Shown one piece after another: positions 28,086 to 37,766 of a stretch of 64,000 nt of DNA (positions within the stretch are counted from its first letter, which is position 1; the number at the start of each line of letters is the position of its first letter). The notes under the pieces are model-generated. The model saw nothing but the letters and a program-made list of their open reading frames with translations, made no database searches and was not told the DNA's origin. This DNA is from CAWCKS01 sp963796195. GTDB taxonomy: Bacteria > Pseudomonadota > Alphaproteobacteria > Rhizobiales > Xanthobacteraceae. A program made the translations under genes and the position numbers. The stretch spans positions 99,153-163,152 of the forward strand of contig CAWCKS010000017.1 of assembly GCA_963796195.1 (NCBI GenBank), given 5' to 3'.

Positions 28086-29446
28086 ATGGGTGACCGTGTC
28101 ATGGGATTCACTTCCGTACTCAAGCGTATCGTTCGCAAGGCGTCCTCTTTCGGTAAGGCCACTGATGGCAACGTCGCCATGATCCTGGCGATTGCCGCTA
28201 TTCCGACCGTCAGCGTGATGGGCATGGCGATCGACTACACACGCGCTGTCAGCGCGCGTTCGGCCATGCAGGAAGCGGCCGACTCCGCCGCACTGATGGT
28301 GGCGCAGGATGCAGCGAACCTGACCCCCGCCCAGCTCACGACAAAGGCACAGAGCTATTTCAGCTCGCTCTACAAGGCCTCCGACGTGACCAGTGTTCAG
28401 GTTGCGGCGACATACACCCCCAACAGCGGCACGGGATCGACGGTTCTCATTACGGTCTCAGGCAATCTGCCGACCGACTTCATGCAGATCGCCGGCGTCA
28501 CACAGATGACGCTCAACACGAGTTCGACTGCGAAGTGGGGCAATACCAAGCTCCGCGTCGCGCTGGCGCTCGACAATACCGGTTCGATGGCGCAGTCCGG
28601 CAAAATGACCGCGTTGCAGGGCGGCGCGAAGAACCTGATCGATACGCTCAGCGCAACGGCGACCAATCCCGGCGACGTCTACATCTCGATCGTGCCGTTC
28701 GCGAACGAAGTGAACATGGGCGCGAGCGCCTACAAGAGCTCGGGGTATATCGACTGGACCAACTGGTCGACCTTCGCCAGCAACCTGAACGGCTACACGT
28801 GCGGTTCTTCGAACAGCAACCGCCACAAAACGATGAAGTGCGGGACCGCCAACAACAACACCAGCAACTGGAATGGCTGCGTGATGGATCGCGGCAACCA
28901 GTCGGCGCCGACCGGCGATGACACGACCTCCACGGCGCCGGGTTCCGGCACGACCCTGTTCCCTGCGGATCAGTCATCCGTCTGCCCGCAGGCCGTCATG
29001 ACCCTGAGCTACGACTGGACGACGCTGAAACAGGTCGTCACCAACATGTCGCCGAACGGCAACACCAACCAGGCGATCGGCCTGCAGCACGCCTGGCTGA
29101 CGCTGCTGCAGCAGACGCCGTACAGCGCCCCTGCGGAGAGCGCGAACTACCACTACGTCAAGGCGATCGTTCTGTTCTCGGACGGCCTGAACACCGAGGA
29201 CCGCTGGTACAGCGATGCGACGAGCATCGACAACCGCCAGAAGACGCTGTGCGACAACATCAAGGCGAGCGGAGATCACGATCTATTCGATCCAGGTCAA
29301 CACCGCGAGCGACCCCCAATCGGCCGTGCTCGCCTACTGCGCCAGCGGAGCGTCCAACTTCTACTACCTGACCTCTTCAGACTCAGGTGCTGTCGGCGTT
29401 CCAGCAGATTACCACCAAGCTGGCGCAGCTGCGCATCGCGCAATAA
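28086..29446 (+). CDS. TadG-like pilus assembly protein with vWA domain, two frameshifts
   Basis: Begins with a TadE/TadG-type N-terminal anchor (DGNVAMILAIAAIPTVSVMGMAIDYTRAVSARSAMQEAAD) and then a von Willebrand A domain with the MIDAS motif DNTGSM near residue 160. Such proteins sit at the inner membrane of Flp pilus or related secretion systems. The C-terminus is interrupted by single extra bases near 29274 and at 29380. Restoring frame gives KASGITIYSIQVNT and YLTSSTQVLSAFQQITTKLAQLRIAQ before TAA at 29444. No other tad genes are in the window. ATG 28101 is a possible alternative start. Confidence 0.83.
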
Positions 29447-29467
29447 TCGCAAGTTGCTTGCGTCACG

Positions 29468-29499
29468 AAAAAAGCCCGGTCTCGCGACCGGGCTTTCTT
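29468..29499. terminator. Bidirectional terminator
   Basis: Stem AAAGCCCGGTC (29471-29481), loop TCGC, and GACCGGGCTTT (29486-29496), flanked by A-rich sequence on the left and T-rich on the right. It sits between the convergent TadG-like and phasin genes and can serve both. Confidence 0.88.
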
Positions 29500-29525
29500 A
29501 TTTGGCTTCGCCGTTGCTGCGCGGA

Positions 29526-29861
29526 TCAGGCGACCTTCGGCAGCTTCGACATGAAGCTCTCGACCGGCTTGTAGGCCTCCTTCGCGAGGTCGGCATAGAG
29601 CTCACCGATCTTGGTGGACTCGGCGACCAGCGTCTCATAGGCCGACTTGGCGTAGTCGGTCTGCACCTCGATTGCCTTGTCGAGCGACTTCACGCTCGAG
29701 AGCTTCTCGACGAAGGCGCTGCCGTCCTCGAACGACTTCTTGGAATAATCCGAAACCGCAGCCGCGATCGCCTGCAGGCCCTTCGTGAAGGTGCCGGCCG
29801 AGGCTACCGCCGCGTCGAAGTGTTCTTTGCCGTAAACCTGAAAGTCCTCAAACTTCACCAT
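29526..29861 (-). CDS. Phasin family protein
   Basis: A 111-residue amphipathic, mostly helical protein beginning MVKFEDFQVYGKEHFDAAVASAGTF, with AIEVQTDYAKSAYETLVAESTKIGELYADLAKEAYKP typical of phasins that coat polyhydroxybutyrate granules. The ATG at 29861 is chosen on homology; the upstream in-frame start adds 27 unlike residues. Two GTGC-N3-GCAC palindromes lie about 100 bp upstream, as expected for control by the PHB-responsive repressor PhaR. Confidence 0.88.
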   Translation of the reverse strand: MVKFEDFQVYGKEHFDAAVASAGTFTKGLQAIAAAVSDYSKKSFEDGSAFVEKLSSVKSLDKAIEVQTDYAKSAYETLVAESTKIGELYADLAKEAYKPVESFMSKLPKVA

Positions 29862-30275
29862 GATCAATGTTCTCCAGAGTCTGATCGGTTGCCATCCACC
29901 AGCCTGACTGCCCGCAGCCGGCGCTTTCTTGAATTCCCACAAGCCTTACATAGTGCACTGCACAATGATGTCAAGGATATTGTGCGACGCACAAAGCGAG
30001 GAGGAATTACCGAGAATCAGAGAACTCTCCGCAACGGTTGCTTAACCTTTTGGAAACCGGGCGCTCTTACCGTTGATCGGTCGCTGTCGTGGCTCCGGGG
30101 TCAAACCGAAACTTCTTGGTCTTTCAAAGACTTGCAAGATCCAAGGAGGATGGTTTGCATTTCAGGCAAAGATCCTTGCTCGGCTTGACACAAAATGGCC
30201 TTGGGAATGCTGCTCAACCATCTGGCATCGCTGTGTGATTGAGCGGCGTGAAATCGTTGGGGGACGGGGAATTTC
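29862..30275. other. 414-bp promoter gap between phasin and carboxypeptidase genes
   Basis: Divergent genes flank this gap. It holds two GTGC-N3-GCAC palindromes near the phasin side and a GGGGACGGGGA ribosome site next to the carboxypeptidase start. No small gene is supported. Confidence 0.5.
29951..29994. promoter_or_regulatory. Candidate PhaR operator, two palindromes
   Basis: GTGC-ACT-GCAC at 29953-29963 and TTGTGC-GAC-GCACAA at 29980-29994, 29 bp apart. They lie 90-130 bp before the phasin start codon. PhaR repressors of PHB-forming alphaproteobacteria bind TGC-N3-GCA-type palindromes at phasin promoters; assignment here rests on that similarity and on location. Confidence 0.55.
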
Positions 30276-32115
30276 ATGTTCCGTGCAATCGCTGCGTCCT
30301 TTCGCGGGCGTCTGTTGTCCTTCGGGTTGCTGACGGTCGCGGCAACTATCACGATCACGACCGATGTTGCGCAGGCGAGACGCCATCATCGCGGCCATCG
30401 CCACCACGTCTCCCACGAATCCAGCTACTCGCCGCCGTTCTCCTCGATCGTTGTCGACGCCAACTCCGGCAACGTGCTGCAGGCCACCGCTGCTGATGGC
30501 CTGCGCCATCCAGCGTCGCTGACCAAGATCATGACGCTCTACCTCTTGTTCGAGCGTCTTGAGGCCGACAAGATCGCGCTCGACGACGACTTGAAGGTGT
30601 CGGAGCACGCCTCCGAACAGGCGCCGACCAAGCTCGGGCTGAAGCCGGGCCAGACCATCGAAGTTGAAGACGCCATCAAGGGGCTGGTGACGCGCTCCGC
30701 CAATGACGCCGCGGTGACGATCGCCGAAGCACTCGGCGGCAGCGAAGAGAATTTCGCCAAGCTGATGACGCGCAAGGCGCACGCGCTTGGCATGAGCAAG
30801 ACCGTCTATCGCAACGCGTCGGGCCTGCCCGACGACGATCAGGTGACGACGGCGCGCGACCAGTCGATCCTCGGCCGCTCGATCCAGGAGCGCTTCCCGA
30901 AGTACTACAAGTATTTTGCCACCAACGATTTCCATTTCCGTGGCAACGTCATCCGCAACCACAACCACCTGCTCGGCAGCGTTGAAGGCGTCGACGGCAT
31001 CAAGACTGGTTACACCCGCGCTTCCGGCTTCAACCTCGTGACCTCGATCCGGCGCGGCAACCGCCATCTCGTCGCCGTGGTGATGGGCGGCCGCAGCGCG
31101 AGCTCGCGCGACGGCGTCATGCGCGGCCTGCTCGCCGAACACATGGACGAGGCTTCGACCAGGCGCACGGTGGCGGCGATCACCGAGCAGCCGGAAGGCA
31201 AGTCGTTCGACGATCGCGTTGCGGGCCTTGATCCGTCGCAGCGCGGGGCCGACGTCGCTGATGCTGCGGACGTCGGCGCAGCCGCGCAGCGTGACAACGC
31301 CGCGATTTCAACGCTGCCGGCGACCACGGCCAGCGTGCCGCCGCAGGCCAAGGTCGCTGCCGCGCAAGCGGTGCCGCGGCAGACTGCAGCTCTGCAACGG
31401 CCGGCCCCGTTGACCAACGGCGTGATCAGCACCCAGCCCCTCGCCGCCATCCCCGGTTCCACCGCGCCGCTGCAGCCGGTCAGGGTGAGGACGCTCGTGG
31501 TGCGCGCCGCACCTGTGAAGATTGCCTCCGCCGGTCCGCCGCAGATCGTGGCTCCCGCCGCTATTCCGGCGGCCCCGGTTGCACCGCCTCCTGCGGCGCC
31601 GGCTCCCGCTACGCCTGCGGATCGCAGCGACGCCATCAAGGACGCACCGAAAACGACCGCACGGATCGAGCAGGCGCCTCAGCCGTCCGATTATGGCACC
31701 GGCAAGGGTATCCTCGGCGTCCTGCCCGCCAACGCGAAGACGTCCGGCGCCATGGCTTATGCCGACGCCAATCCGCGCACGCCCGCGCCGCGCCCAGCCC
31801 GGCTGCGGCGGCACGCGCCGCCATCGACCCGGCGCCAGCGGCCGCACCGGCAGCAAGCCGACGCTCAAGGCCGGCACCTGGATCGTGCAGGTCGGCGCGC
31901 TTGAGAGCGAAGCCGAGGCCAACAAGCGCCTGAGTGAGGCGCGCGCCTCCGCCAGCGCCCAACTTGGCAAGGCCGAGCAGTTCACCGAAACCGTCGACAA
32001 GGGCGACAAGCGCCTCTATCGCGCCCGCTTTGCCAATCTCGATCGCGATCGCGCCGAGGCCGCCTGCAAGGCGCTCAAGCGATCCGACATCTCGTGCATC
32101 GCAATCAAAAACTAA
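30276..32115 (+). CDS. D-alanyl-D-alanine carboxypeptidase with C-terminal SPOR domain, frameshifted linker
   Basis: A PBP5-type serine peptidase that trims the terminal D-Ala of peptidoglycan stem peptides. After a signal peptide come SLTK (SxxK nucleophile), SAN in TRSANDAAV, and KTGYT. A long Ala/Pro linker follows, then a SPOR domain (GTWIVQVGALESEAEANKRL ... CIAIKN) that binds denuded glycan at the division site. The linker changes frame twice, near 31795 and 31850; the natural frame between reads Ala/Pro-rich. The low-complexity, GC-rich linker is a likely place for sequencing error. Confidence 0.87.
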
Positions 32116-32233
32116 CCTTGTCTGCTTAGGCTGTTGACGATGAAAGACGGCCGGGCAACGGCCGCGTCTCGGGCGTCCAACAGAAAGTTGCAGAGCCGCT
32201 CGCAGCGTTGTGTTGCGTTTGTAGCGTGCGGAG

Positions 32234-32947
32234 TTAGCTGCGATGACGGTGAAGAAGCGTATCCTTGGCTTCGTTGACCCGGGACGCGAGGTACGTCGAC
32301 CCCCCTTGGTCGGGATGGAGTTTCTTCATCAGGGAGCGATGAGCTCGGCTGATATCGTCCGCGCTCGCCCCCGGCTGCAAGCCAAGGATCTGATAAGCCT
32401 CCTCTTCCGTCATTTTGCTGGACGGCGGTCGCCGGACCTGTCCGCCCTGCCGCCCTGCCCCATTGCCCTGCGCGTCTTCACGCCAGCCGGCAAACCGGCG
32501 GTCCAGATAACTTTCAAGCAGCGCCCGGCTTTCCGGGTCGAACGTCGCAGCCAGACCAACTAGCTGGCTGAGGTCGAATTGATCGAGTGAACGGCCAGCG
32601 TGCTCGCCGGCGATGATCTGACCGCGCAGATCGCCCGAGTCGTGGTCGAGCACCATGTCGAGGAACTGCGAGCGGACGCGCGAGGTTCGGCCCGGCGACT
32701 GCTGGGTGCGTGAGAAAAAGCCGGCGGTGTTGAACGGCGACCAGCCGAGCAGGCCGGCCCCGAAAATGCCGAGCGGGATCGCGACCGCAAGCTCGCCCCG
32801 GATGCCGACAAAGGCGGCGACGCCAAGCGCCGCGATACCGCCACCGATCTTCACCCCGCGCGCGACCACAGCCGGATTGGCCGTGCGCAGCAACTGCAGC
32901 ACGAGGTAGAGCGTAACAACAACAACGATGCCGGCGATCAGGGTCAT
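32234..32947 (-). CDS. Membrane-anchored DnaJ-domain protein
   Basis: A 237-residue protein with two N-terminal hydrophobic spans, a central soluble part, and a C-terminal J domain (EEAYQILGLQPGASADDISRAHRSLMKKLHPDQGG) containing the HPD that stimulates Hsp70. This order resembles Pam18/DjlC-like membrane J proteins. The partner Hsp70 and client are unknown. It lies 48 bp downstream of a vWA-fold gene on the same strand. Confidence 0.85.
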   Translation of the reverse strand: MTLIAGIVVVVTLYLVLQLLRTANPAVVARGVKIGGGIAALGVAAFVGIRGELAVAIPLGIFGAGLLGWSPFNTAGFFSRTQQSPGRTSRVRSQFLDMVLDHDSGDLRGQIIAGEHAGRSLDQFDLSQLVGLAATFDPESRALLESYLDRRFAGWREDAQGNGAGRQGGQVRRPPSSKMTEEEAYQILGLQPGASADDISRAHRSLMKKLHPDQGGSTYLASRVNEAKDTLLHRHRS

Positions 32948-32995
32948 GCGATCAAGGGTCGGAGTGTTCGCGTGGGTAGCGCTTGCGCCGGCAGC

Positions 32996-33745
32996 TTAGC
33001 GCATCTGCGTGAGCAGCGCCGCAGCTCCCTGCGATCCCTTCGACAGGCGTTGCAACGCGGCGCGGCCGCCGGCCGCGTAGGCCGCGGCGGCGCGCAACAG
33101 TTCGCGCAGCTGTGCAGAGGCGCCGGGATCGAAGCGGCACCAGGCGCCGCCGCTCAAGCGGGCGATCTCACGAAAGGCTTGCTCTGCGACCGAGTCATGT
33201 CCCTCCTGGAACATGAAGCACGGCACCTTCAGCAATCCCAGTTCGCCGGCCCTGGCGCAGAGGTCGTCGATGCCCTCTTCCATGGCGTCGCCGACAAAGA
33301 CGAGGGCGCGTACGCCGTTTGCGGTGGCCTCGCGCCGGGCGTCCGCCAAAATCTTGCCGATCTGGGTGTGGCCGCCACGGCACTGGATACCGCTCATCAG
33401 CGTCGCGAGCTTCTGCGGGTCGGAAATCCAGGACGTGGCGCGGCACTCGGCCAGCCCGCGGTAATAGATCAGCCGCATCGCCAGCGGGCCGGTTGAGCCT
33501 GCTTCCTTGAACATGTCGGCCTGCAGGGCACAGGCCATGTCCCAGGTCGGCTGGCGGCTCAAGGTCGCGTCCAGCGCGAAGATCAGGCGGCCGGCGGCGG
33601 CATTGGCGTTCGGCGCAAGCGCCTTCACCTGGTCGAGGAACGCCGCGATGTCGGCCTGGGACGATGACGCGACGTCACCGCCGGGCGCCCGCGCTGGCTG
33701 CGCCCTGCGATCGTTCGAAGCCGGGACTTTGGGATCGTCTGCCAT
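32996..33745 (-). CDS. vWA-like conserved protein
   Basis: A 249-residue soluble protein. RLIFALDATLSRQPTWDMACALQ near residue 54 resembles a degenerate MIDAS start of a von Willebrand A fold, and ALVFVGDAMEEGIDDL is the central strand and turn. Ends in a helical Ala-rich tail. Its function is unknown. It is upstream of, and probably co-transcribed with, the J-domain protein, suggesting a shared role. Confidence 0.75.
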   Translation of the reverse strand: MADDPKVPASNDRRAQPARAPGGDVASSSQADIAAFLDQVKALAPNANAAAGRLIFALDATLSRQPTWDMACALQADMFKEAGSTGPLAMRLIYYRGLAECRATSWISDPQKLATLMSGIQCRGGHTQIGKILADARREATANGVRALVFVGDAMEEGIDDLCARAGELGLLKVPCFMFQEGHDSVAEQAFREIARLSGGAWCRFDPGASAQLRELLRAAAAYAAGGRAALQRLSKGSQGAAALLTQMR

Positions 33746-33751
33746 CGCACC

Positions 33752-33787
33752 AACAAAAAGCCGTCACCACTCTATGTGGTGACGGCT
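33752..33787 (-). terminator. Intrinsic terminator of the hydrolase gene
   Basis: On the minus strand AGCCGTCACCAC, loop ATAGA and GTGGTGACGGCT are followed by TTTTTGTT. It lies 47 bases after the hydrolase stop and just before the vWA gene. Confidence 0.9.
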
Positions 33788-33833
33788 AACGCGGCTCGTC
33801 AATGCCCTCGTGCAGGCGGCGACGCTTATCTGA

Positions 33834-34658
33834 TCAGTACGGCGCCCCCGGCGCATATTGCGCGGTGACGATGGGCGCCTTCTTCGGGAGTGGCTTTTCG
33901 TCGTCCAGGAATTGCGCCAGCTTGTCGGCGATCTTCCCCTTCATGTCGTCGGTGCCGCGATCGTTCAGCTCCCAGTGCGGGACGCCGGTCATGACGACCT
34001 GGATGCCATCCTTCTCGCAATCGGCCGCGCTCGGCACCACGCCGGGGTCGGGCTTGAAGTAACTGGCACCATTGGAGCGGAACGAGATCATCTTGGCCTT
34101 CACGAATTCGAGCGGGACGCGAAGGTTGTCGAGGGTGACAACCTTGACCACCGAGTCGGGGTGGCCGGCGGCATAAAACACCGTGATGTCGCCGCCCTGG
34201 GAATGACCGACCATGGTCAGATGGTCATAGTCGGCGATCGGCTCACTCTGGCGGAGCTGGCTGATGACAAAGTCAATGTTAGCGACGCCGCGCTCGTACG
34301 ACGGCAAGCGGCCGACGTAAGGATAGCCCTTCATGGAGAGCGGCGGATCGGTCGGCAGATCGTGCTGAATGCTCGCCACCAGGTAGCCGCGCGCGGCGAG
34401 CGCGTTGGCGAGGAAGGAGTATTCTTGGCTACCGACGGTATTGCCGTGGCTAACGATCGCAACCGGCAGCACCTCCATGCCGGCGATCGCCTTCATTTCC
34501 TTGTCACGGCGAACATAGAGATCGACCGGAACGCTGCGGTTACGCGCGGTATCAAACAGCGGCATCCGCTCATGGCGGATCGCGAGCTTGGTCGCGCCGA
34601 ATACGACCGCAACCAACGCGATCACGACACACGCTGCAATTTTCAGTTTCCGTTTCAT
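33834..34658 (-). CDS. Membrane-anchored alpha/beta hydrolase
   Basis: A 274-residue protein with an N-terminal signal anchor (LKIAACVVIALVAVVFGATKL). The hydrolase fold has VAIVSHGN (oxyanion loop), MVGHSQGGD (nucleophilic serine) and a late VPHWELND histidine. It is distantly similar to dienelactone-hydrolase and chlorophyllase-like groups. The substrate is unknown, though a PhaR-like palindrome about 140 bp upstream hints at a polyester or fatty-acid link. It is followed by a strong terminator and is probably monocistronic. Confidence 0.8.
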   Translation of the reverse strand: MKRKLKIAACVVIALVAVVFGATKLAIRHERMPLFDTARNRSVPVDLYVRRDKEMKAIAGMEVLPVAIVSHGNTVGSQEYSFLANALAARGYLVASIQHDLPTDPPLSMKGYPYVGRLPSYERGVANIDFVISQLRQSEPIADYDHLTMVGHSQGGDITVFYAAGHPDSVVKVVTLDNLRVPLEFVKAKMISFRSNGASYFKPDPGVVPSAADCEKDGIQVVMTGVPHWELNDRGTDDMKGKIADKLAQFLDDEKPLPKKAPIVTAQYAPGAPY

Positions 34659-35000
34659 GGCAACCCCAGATTCCCAATCACAAAAGCGGTTCTTCGATCG
34701 CTCTGGTTGGCGCCCTCACCGCGCCAATCGGCTTACCAAGGCTACGCGTAACATTGGTTTGAAAAAAGCATAAAAATCTAACAAACCGCAGCCAGATATT
34801 GTGCAAGGCACAAAACGGCCTTTCAAACCAGTGTTTTGTTCTATTAGAAGCCGTTCCGGAGAAATGGGTTCACAGCGCGCAGAAGAGAAGTCTCCGAGCC
34901 GATTAAAAAATGGAAAGCTTCCCCGCGCACCAGTCGAATCGCTGGCAAAAACGTCCTCATCCGAGTTCCCGAACAGGAACTCAGGCGCAGCAGGCGGCCT
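34659..35000. other. 342-bp gap holding a PhaR-like palindrome
   Basis: Lies between the end of mipZ and the start of the hydrolase, both minus-strand. It contains TTGTGC-AAG-GCACAA at 34799-34813. A frame opening at GTG 34801 runs through it but shows no family features and is not supported. Confidence 0.5.
34799..34813. promoter_or_regulatory. GTGC-N3-GCAC palindrome, PhaR-like
   Basis: TTGTGC-AAG-GCACAA, with the same arms as the palindrome upstream of the phasin gene and the same preceding GATA. It lies 141-155 bp before the hydrolase start. A shared regulator is inferred. Confidence 0.45.
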
Positions 35001-35924
35001 TCAGGCGCTGATGATATCGTCGACCTCGAGCGGCTGGTCTATCTGAGCGAACCACTCGGCGCGCGCCGCCGCCCGCCGCCGCCCGCGCTCGTCGAGCGGC
35101 AGTTTGAGGTGTCGCAGCAGCGCCATCACCTCTTCGCGCGCGGTGACGTGGGCCATGTTGGGCCTTTGCCCAAGCGTCGTCTCGTCGAGGTCGTCGAGCG
35201 CGGTCAGGCCGCGCGGAAAAAGCTCGCGGTAAACAACCCGTTCGGCGAGCCCGTCGATGGCGCGAAATCCAAGCCGCATCGCCAGCTGATCGAGCACCTC
35301 GGCGATCAGTTGCTTGTTGCGCGAGCCGAGCATCGAAAGCCGGTTGCGCACCACTACCCAGTCGGCGACCACGCCATCCAGCAACCGGCGCTGGCGCCGC
35401 GCCGCGCGTACCATCGTCGCGTAGTGGCTGACCCCGACCACCGCATAGGTTGCGGGATCGACGCTGCCGAGGACGTCGAAGTCGAGGAAGCTGTCGTTGA
35501 TCGGGCTGATCAGGGTGTCGGCCATCGAGTGCGCGAGCCGCATCAGGTAGTTGTCGGTCCCCGGCAAGTCGATGACGATGAAGTCGTAAGCCTGTTCGAG
35601 CGCGCTGACGGCGGCGGCAAATTGCGAGTACTCGGCCGTTTCATTTTCGGCGACCTGCATGCTGGCGCCGAGTGCGACGCAGGTATGATGCGGGATCTGC
35701 AAATCGACGCCGGTGCGCCGCGCCCAGGCCTGTCGGTTTTCAACGTAGTGGGTCAGGCTCTTCTGCCTGGAATCAAGATCGATCGTCGCGACGCGCTGGC
35801 CGGCCTTCAACAGTGCCACGGCAACGTGCAACGCGGTGGTCGATTTGCCCGAACCACCCTTTTCATTGCCAAGAACGATGACGTGTGCTGAGCCGGACTG
35901 CGCGGGAGTCGCCTGCACGAACAT
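35001..35924 (-). CDS. mipZ: Division-plane positioning ATPase MipZ
   Basis: A 307-residue ParA-like ATPase. GNEKGGSGKSTTALH is the deviant Walker A, IVIDLPGTDNYLM the Walker B region, and the C-terminal part is the MipZ extension. In Caulobacter, MipZ forms a gradient from ParB at the poles that blocks FtsZ except at midcell. Chromosome partition genes are not in the window. The start follows a GGAG-poor leader; 307 residues is the usual length. Confidence 0.93.
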   Translation of the reverse strand: MFVQATPAQSGSAHVIVLGNEKGGSGKSTTALHVAVALLKAGQRVATIDLDSRQKSLTHYVENRQAWARRTGVDLQIPHHTCVALGASMQVAENETAEYSQFAAAVSALEQAYDFIVIDLPGTDNYLMRLAHSMADTLISPINDSFLDFDVLGSVDPATYAVVGVSHYATMVRAARRQRRLLDGVVADWVVVRNRLSMLGSRNKQLIAEVLDQLAMRLGFRAIDGLAERVVYRELFPRGLTALDDLDETTLGQRPNMAHVTAREEVMALLRHLKLPLDERGRRRAAARAEWFAQIDQPLEVDDIISA

Positions 35925-36068
35925 AGTTGCCCCTCTGCAACTCCATATTCAGAGCAGCATCGCAAACGGTCAAGCCAAATACGTTGCGGCAAAAATTAAT
36001 CCTTAACGCTGCGACTAAAGCGACGCAGTGAAGCAGCCGACGGCGCTGACTCGACTGTCGAACCGCTG

Positions 36069-36506
36069 TTAGAGCAAGCCGAGCTCGCGCAACTCGCGCC
36101 GGAGTTTCTCCGGCATCGCCGCGATGCTCGCGCCGCTCTTGCCGAGGTCCTTCGGCGCATCGTCCACCGATAGATAGCGCCAGCCCTGGAACGGCCGCAT
36201 CGGCCGCGGCAGCACCGGAATGACTTTCGGCTCGAGTACGAGACGGCAGCGGCCGACGCCGGCCTTGTCGCGAAATGGCTCGATCGCAACCAGTTTCTCC
36301 CGGCAGGCGATCTGGCCCTTGATCACCCAGTAGAGCGAGCCGCCAGCGAGCAGTTCGTCGTCGCGCTTCGGCGTCATCCGTGTGATGTGAACGTGACGTT
36401 GCGGCAGGCCCTTGGCCTTGGCTTCCTTGATCCGAGTGCGGACCCAGTCCTGCATATCCTTGATCAACTCGGCGCCGACCGCGAGCTTGATGAGATTGAG
36501 TGTCAT
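36069..36506 (-). CDS. DUF1489 family protein
   Basis: A 145-residue conserved alphaproteobacterial protein with MTPKRDDELLAGGSLYWVIKGQIACRE and RPMRPFQGWRYL, which identify DUF1489. No biochemical role is known. The ATG at 36506 is chosen because MTLNLIKLAVG starts the conserved domain. A short gap separates it from mipZ. Confidence 0.87.
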   Translation of the reverse strand: MTLNLIKLAVGAELIKDMQDWVRTRIKEAKAKGLPQRHVHITRMTPKRDDELLAGGSLYWVIKGQIACREKLVAIEPFRDKAGVGRCRLVLEPKVIPVLPRPMRPFQGWRYLSVDDAPKDLGKSGASIAAMPEKLRRELRELGLL

Positions 36507-36637
36507 GGGATTGTCGCCGCGGCGCTGCGCGGGCAGTTGCGTGAACGTCGGAAAGTTCTCTCTTCGCGCCGCCTGCCCGTCAAGGCGGCACGTGAGGGAA
36601 CTCAACTACTATCTTGAGGTCGCAGCGAGAGTCGTTG

Positions 36638-37636
36638 TCACTGATCGGCGTCAGCGCCCGGTGCAGGTGCCGATGACGGCGCAGGCTTCGCCGCATGCGG
36701 CGGTGTGATCGGACGAGGCTTCGGCAAGGACGCCGACGCATTCGCCACCGCCGGCTTCTTTGCCGCGGGCAGCGGCGCATGCGGAGCAGCCTGCGCGTTG
36801 GCCGCCGGCGCCGGCGGAGACGAAGGCTTGGGTGCCGCCTGTGCACCCAGTGCAGGAGCGCTGGTCGGCTCCGAGGTCATGATATTGACCGGCGGGATCG
36901 AGGCTGCACTCGGGAAATCGATCGTGGTTGGCCGGCCGGTCGAGCCCGGCGTCATCGGCATGGCCGGCGCGATTGTGGCGACCGCTGGCGCTGTGGACGC
37001 ACTTCCACCGTTCCACGCCGCAGCGTAGCGGTTGATTGTGGCATCATAGAACCGATCGCGCATGTTATTCCTGATCTGGGTCGTATCCGAGAACAACCGG
37101 AAGGCCTCGCAATCAGTCTCAGTGCAGTGGTCACGCGCGACCAGCACCTGGGCCACCAGACCGTAGCGGTCGCGCTCTAGCGTCCGCCGCAGCGATTGCT
37201 GCTCGGGCGTCTGCGCGGCGGCATCATCGTTCAGGCCGAGCTTCGAAATTTGCGCCGCGGTGTAGGACACCGCGGCCGCGGCGACGTCTGCGGACGCAAA
37301 CAGCGCGCGCTCACAAGGCGCTTCCACAGTTTCACCCGCAAGCCCGTCGAGGCACGATAGGGCTGCGACCGATGCGACTGGCTGCGACGCCGAGCGCGCC
37401 TCGAGCGCGGCATCGGTGGCGAGCGGATCGAACCGGCGCACAGTGGCAGCGACTGCAATCGCGATCGCGAGCAAGGTGATGACCGTCAATGCCCCGTTCG
37501 CCACCGTCCTTTCGGCGCGAGCAAGGGTGACTAACAGAATGATTGCGAAGAAGCCGGCGGCGGCCAGCGTCACCCACATCGGAAATGTCGGTGAATGCCA
37601 AAGCTGCTCCAGCGTGGTTGCCCAGGCATTGCCCAT
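36638..37636 (-). CDS. Hypothetical membrane protein with Ala/Pro-rich tail
   Basis: 332 residues, not recognised. Two hydrophobic spans near the N-terminus (FPMWVTLAAAGFFAIILLVTLA; LTVITLLAIAIAVAATV) lead to a conserved-looking domain with four cysteines (SCLDGL, PCERAL, HCTETDCEAF), then about 120 residues of low-complexity Ala/Pro sequence. The cysteine spacing suggests disulphides in the periplasm. The tail would be disordered. Confidence 0.72.
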   Translation of the reverse strand: MGNAWATTLEQLWHSPTFPMWVTLAAAGFFAIILLVTLARAERTVANGALTVITLLAIAIAVAATVRRFDPLATDAALEARSASQPVASVAALSCLDGLAGETVEAPCERALFASADVAAAAVSYTAAQISKLGLNDDAAAQTPEQQSLRRTLERDRYGLVAQVLVARDHCTETDCEAFRLFSDTTQIRNNMRDRFYDATINRYAAAWNGGSASTAPAVATIAPAMPMTPGSTGRPTTIDFPSAASIPPVNIMTSEPTSAPALGAQAAPKPSSPPAPAANAQAAPHAPLPAAKKPAVANASASLPKPRPITPPHAAKPAPSSAPAPGADADQ

Positions 37637-37766
37637 GCGAAAAATGCCTTTCTCGGCTAATACGTCGCGCGGCTCGCGGCGGGCGCCGAAGTTCCACGAT
37701 TCGCTTCAACGCTTAGCTTTAACGCTTAGTAGATCAGAGCGACGCCAATAGGGCAGCGTAAATCAA

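Noticed and set aside
34801..35046. Plus-strand frame starting with GTG in the hydrolase/mipZ gap
   Set aside because: It starts inside the palindrome, lacks a ribosome site and shows no family resemblance.
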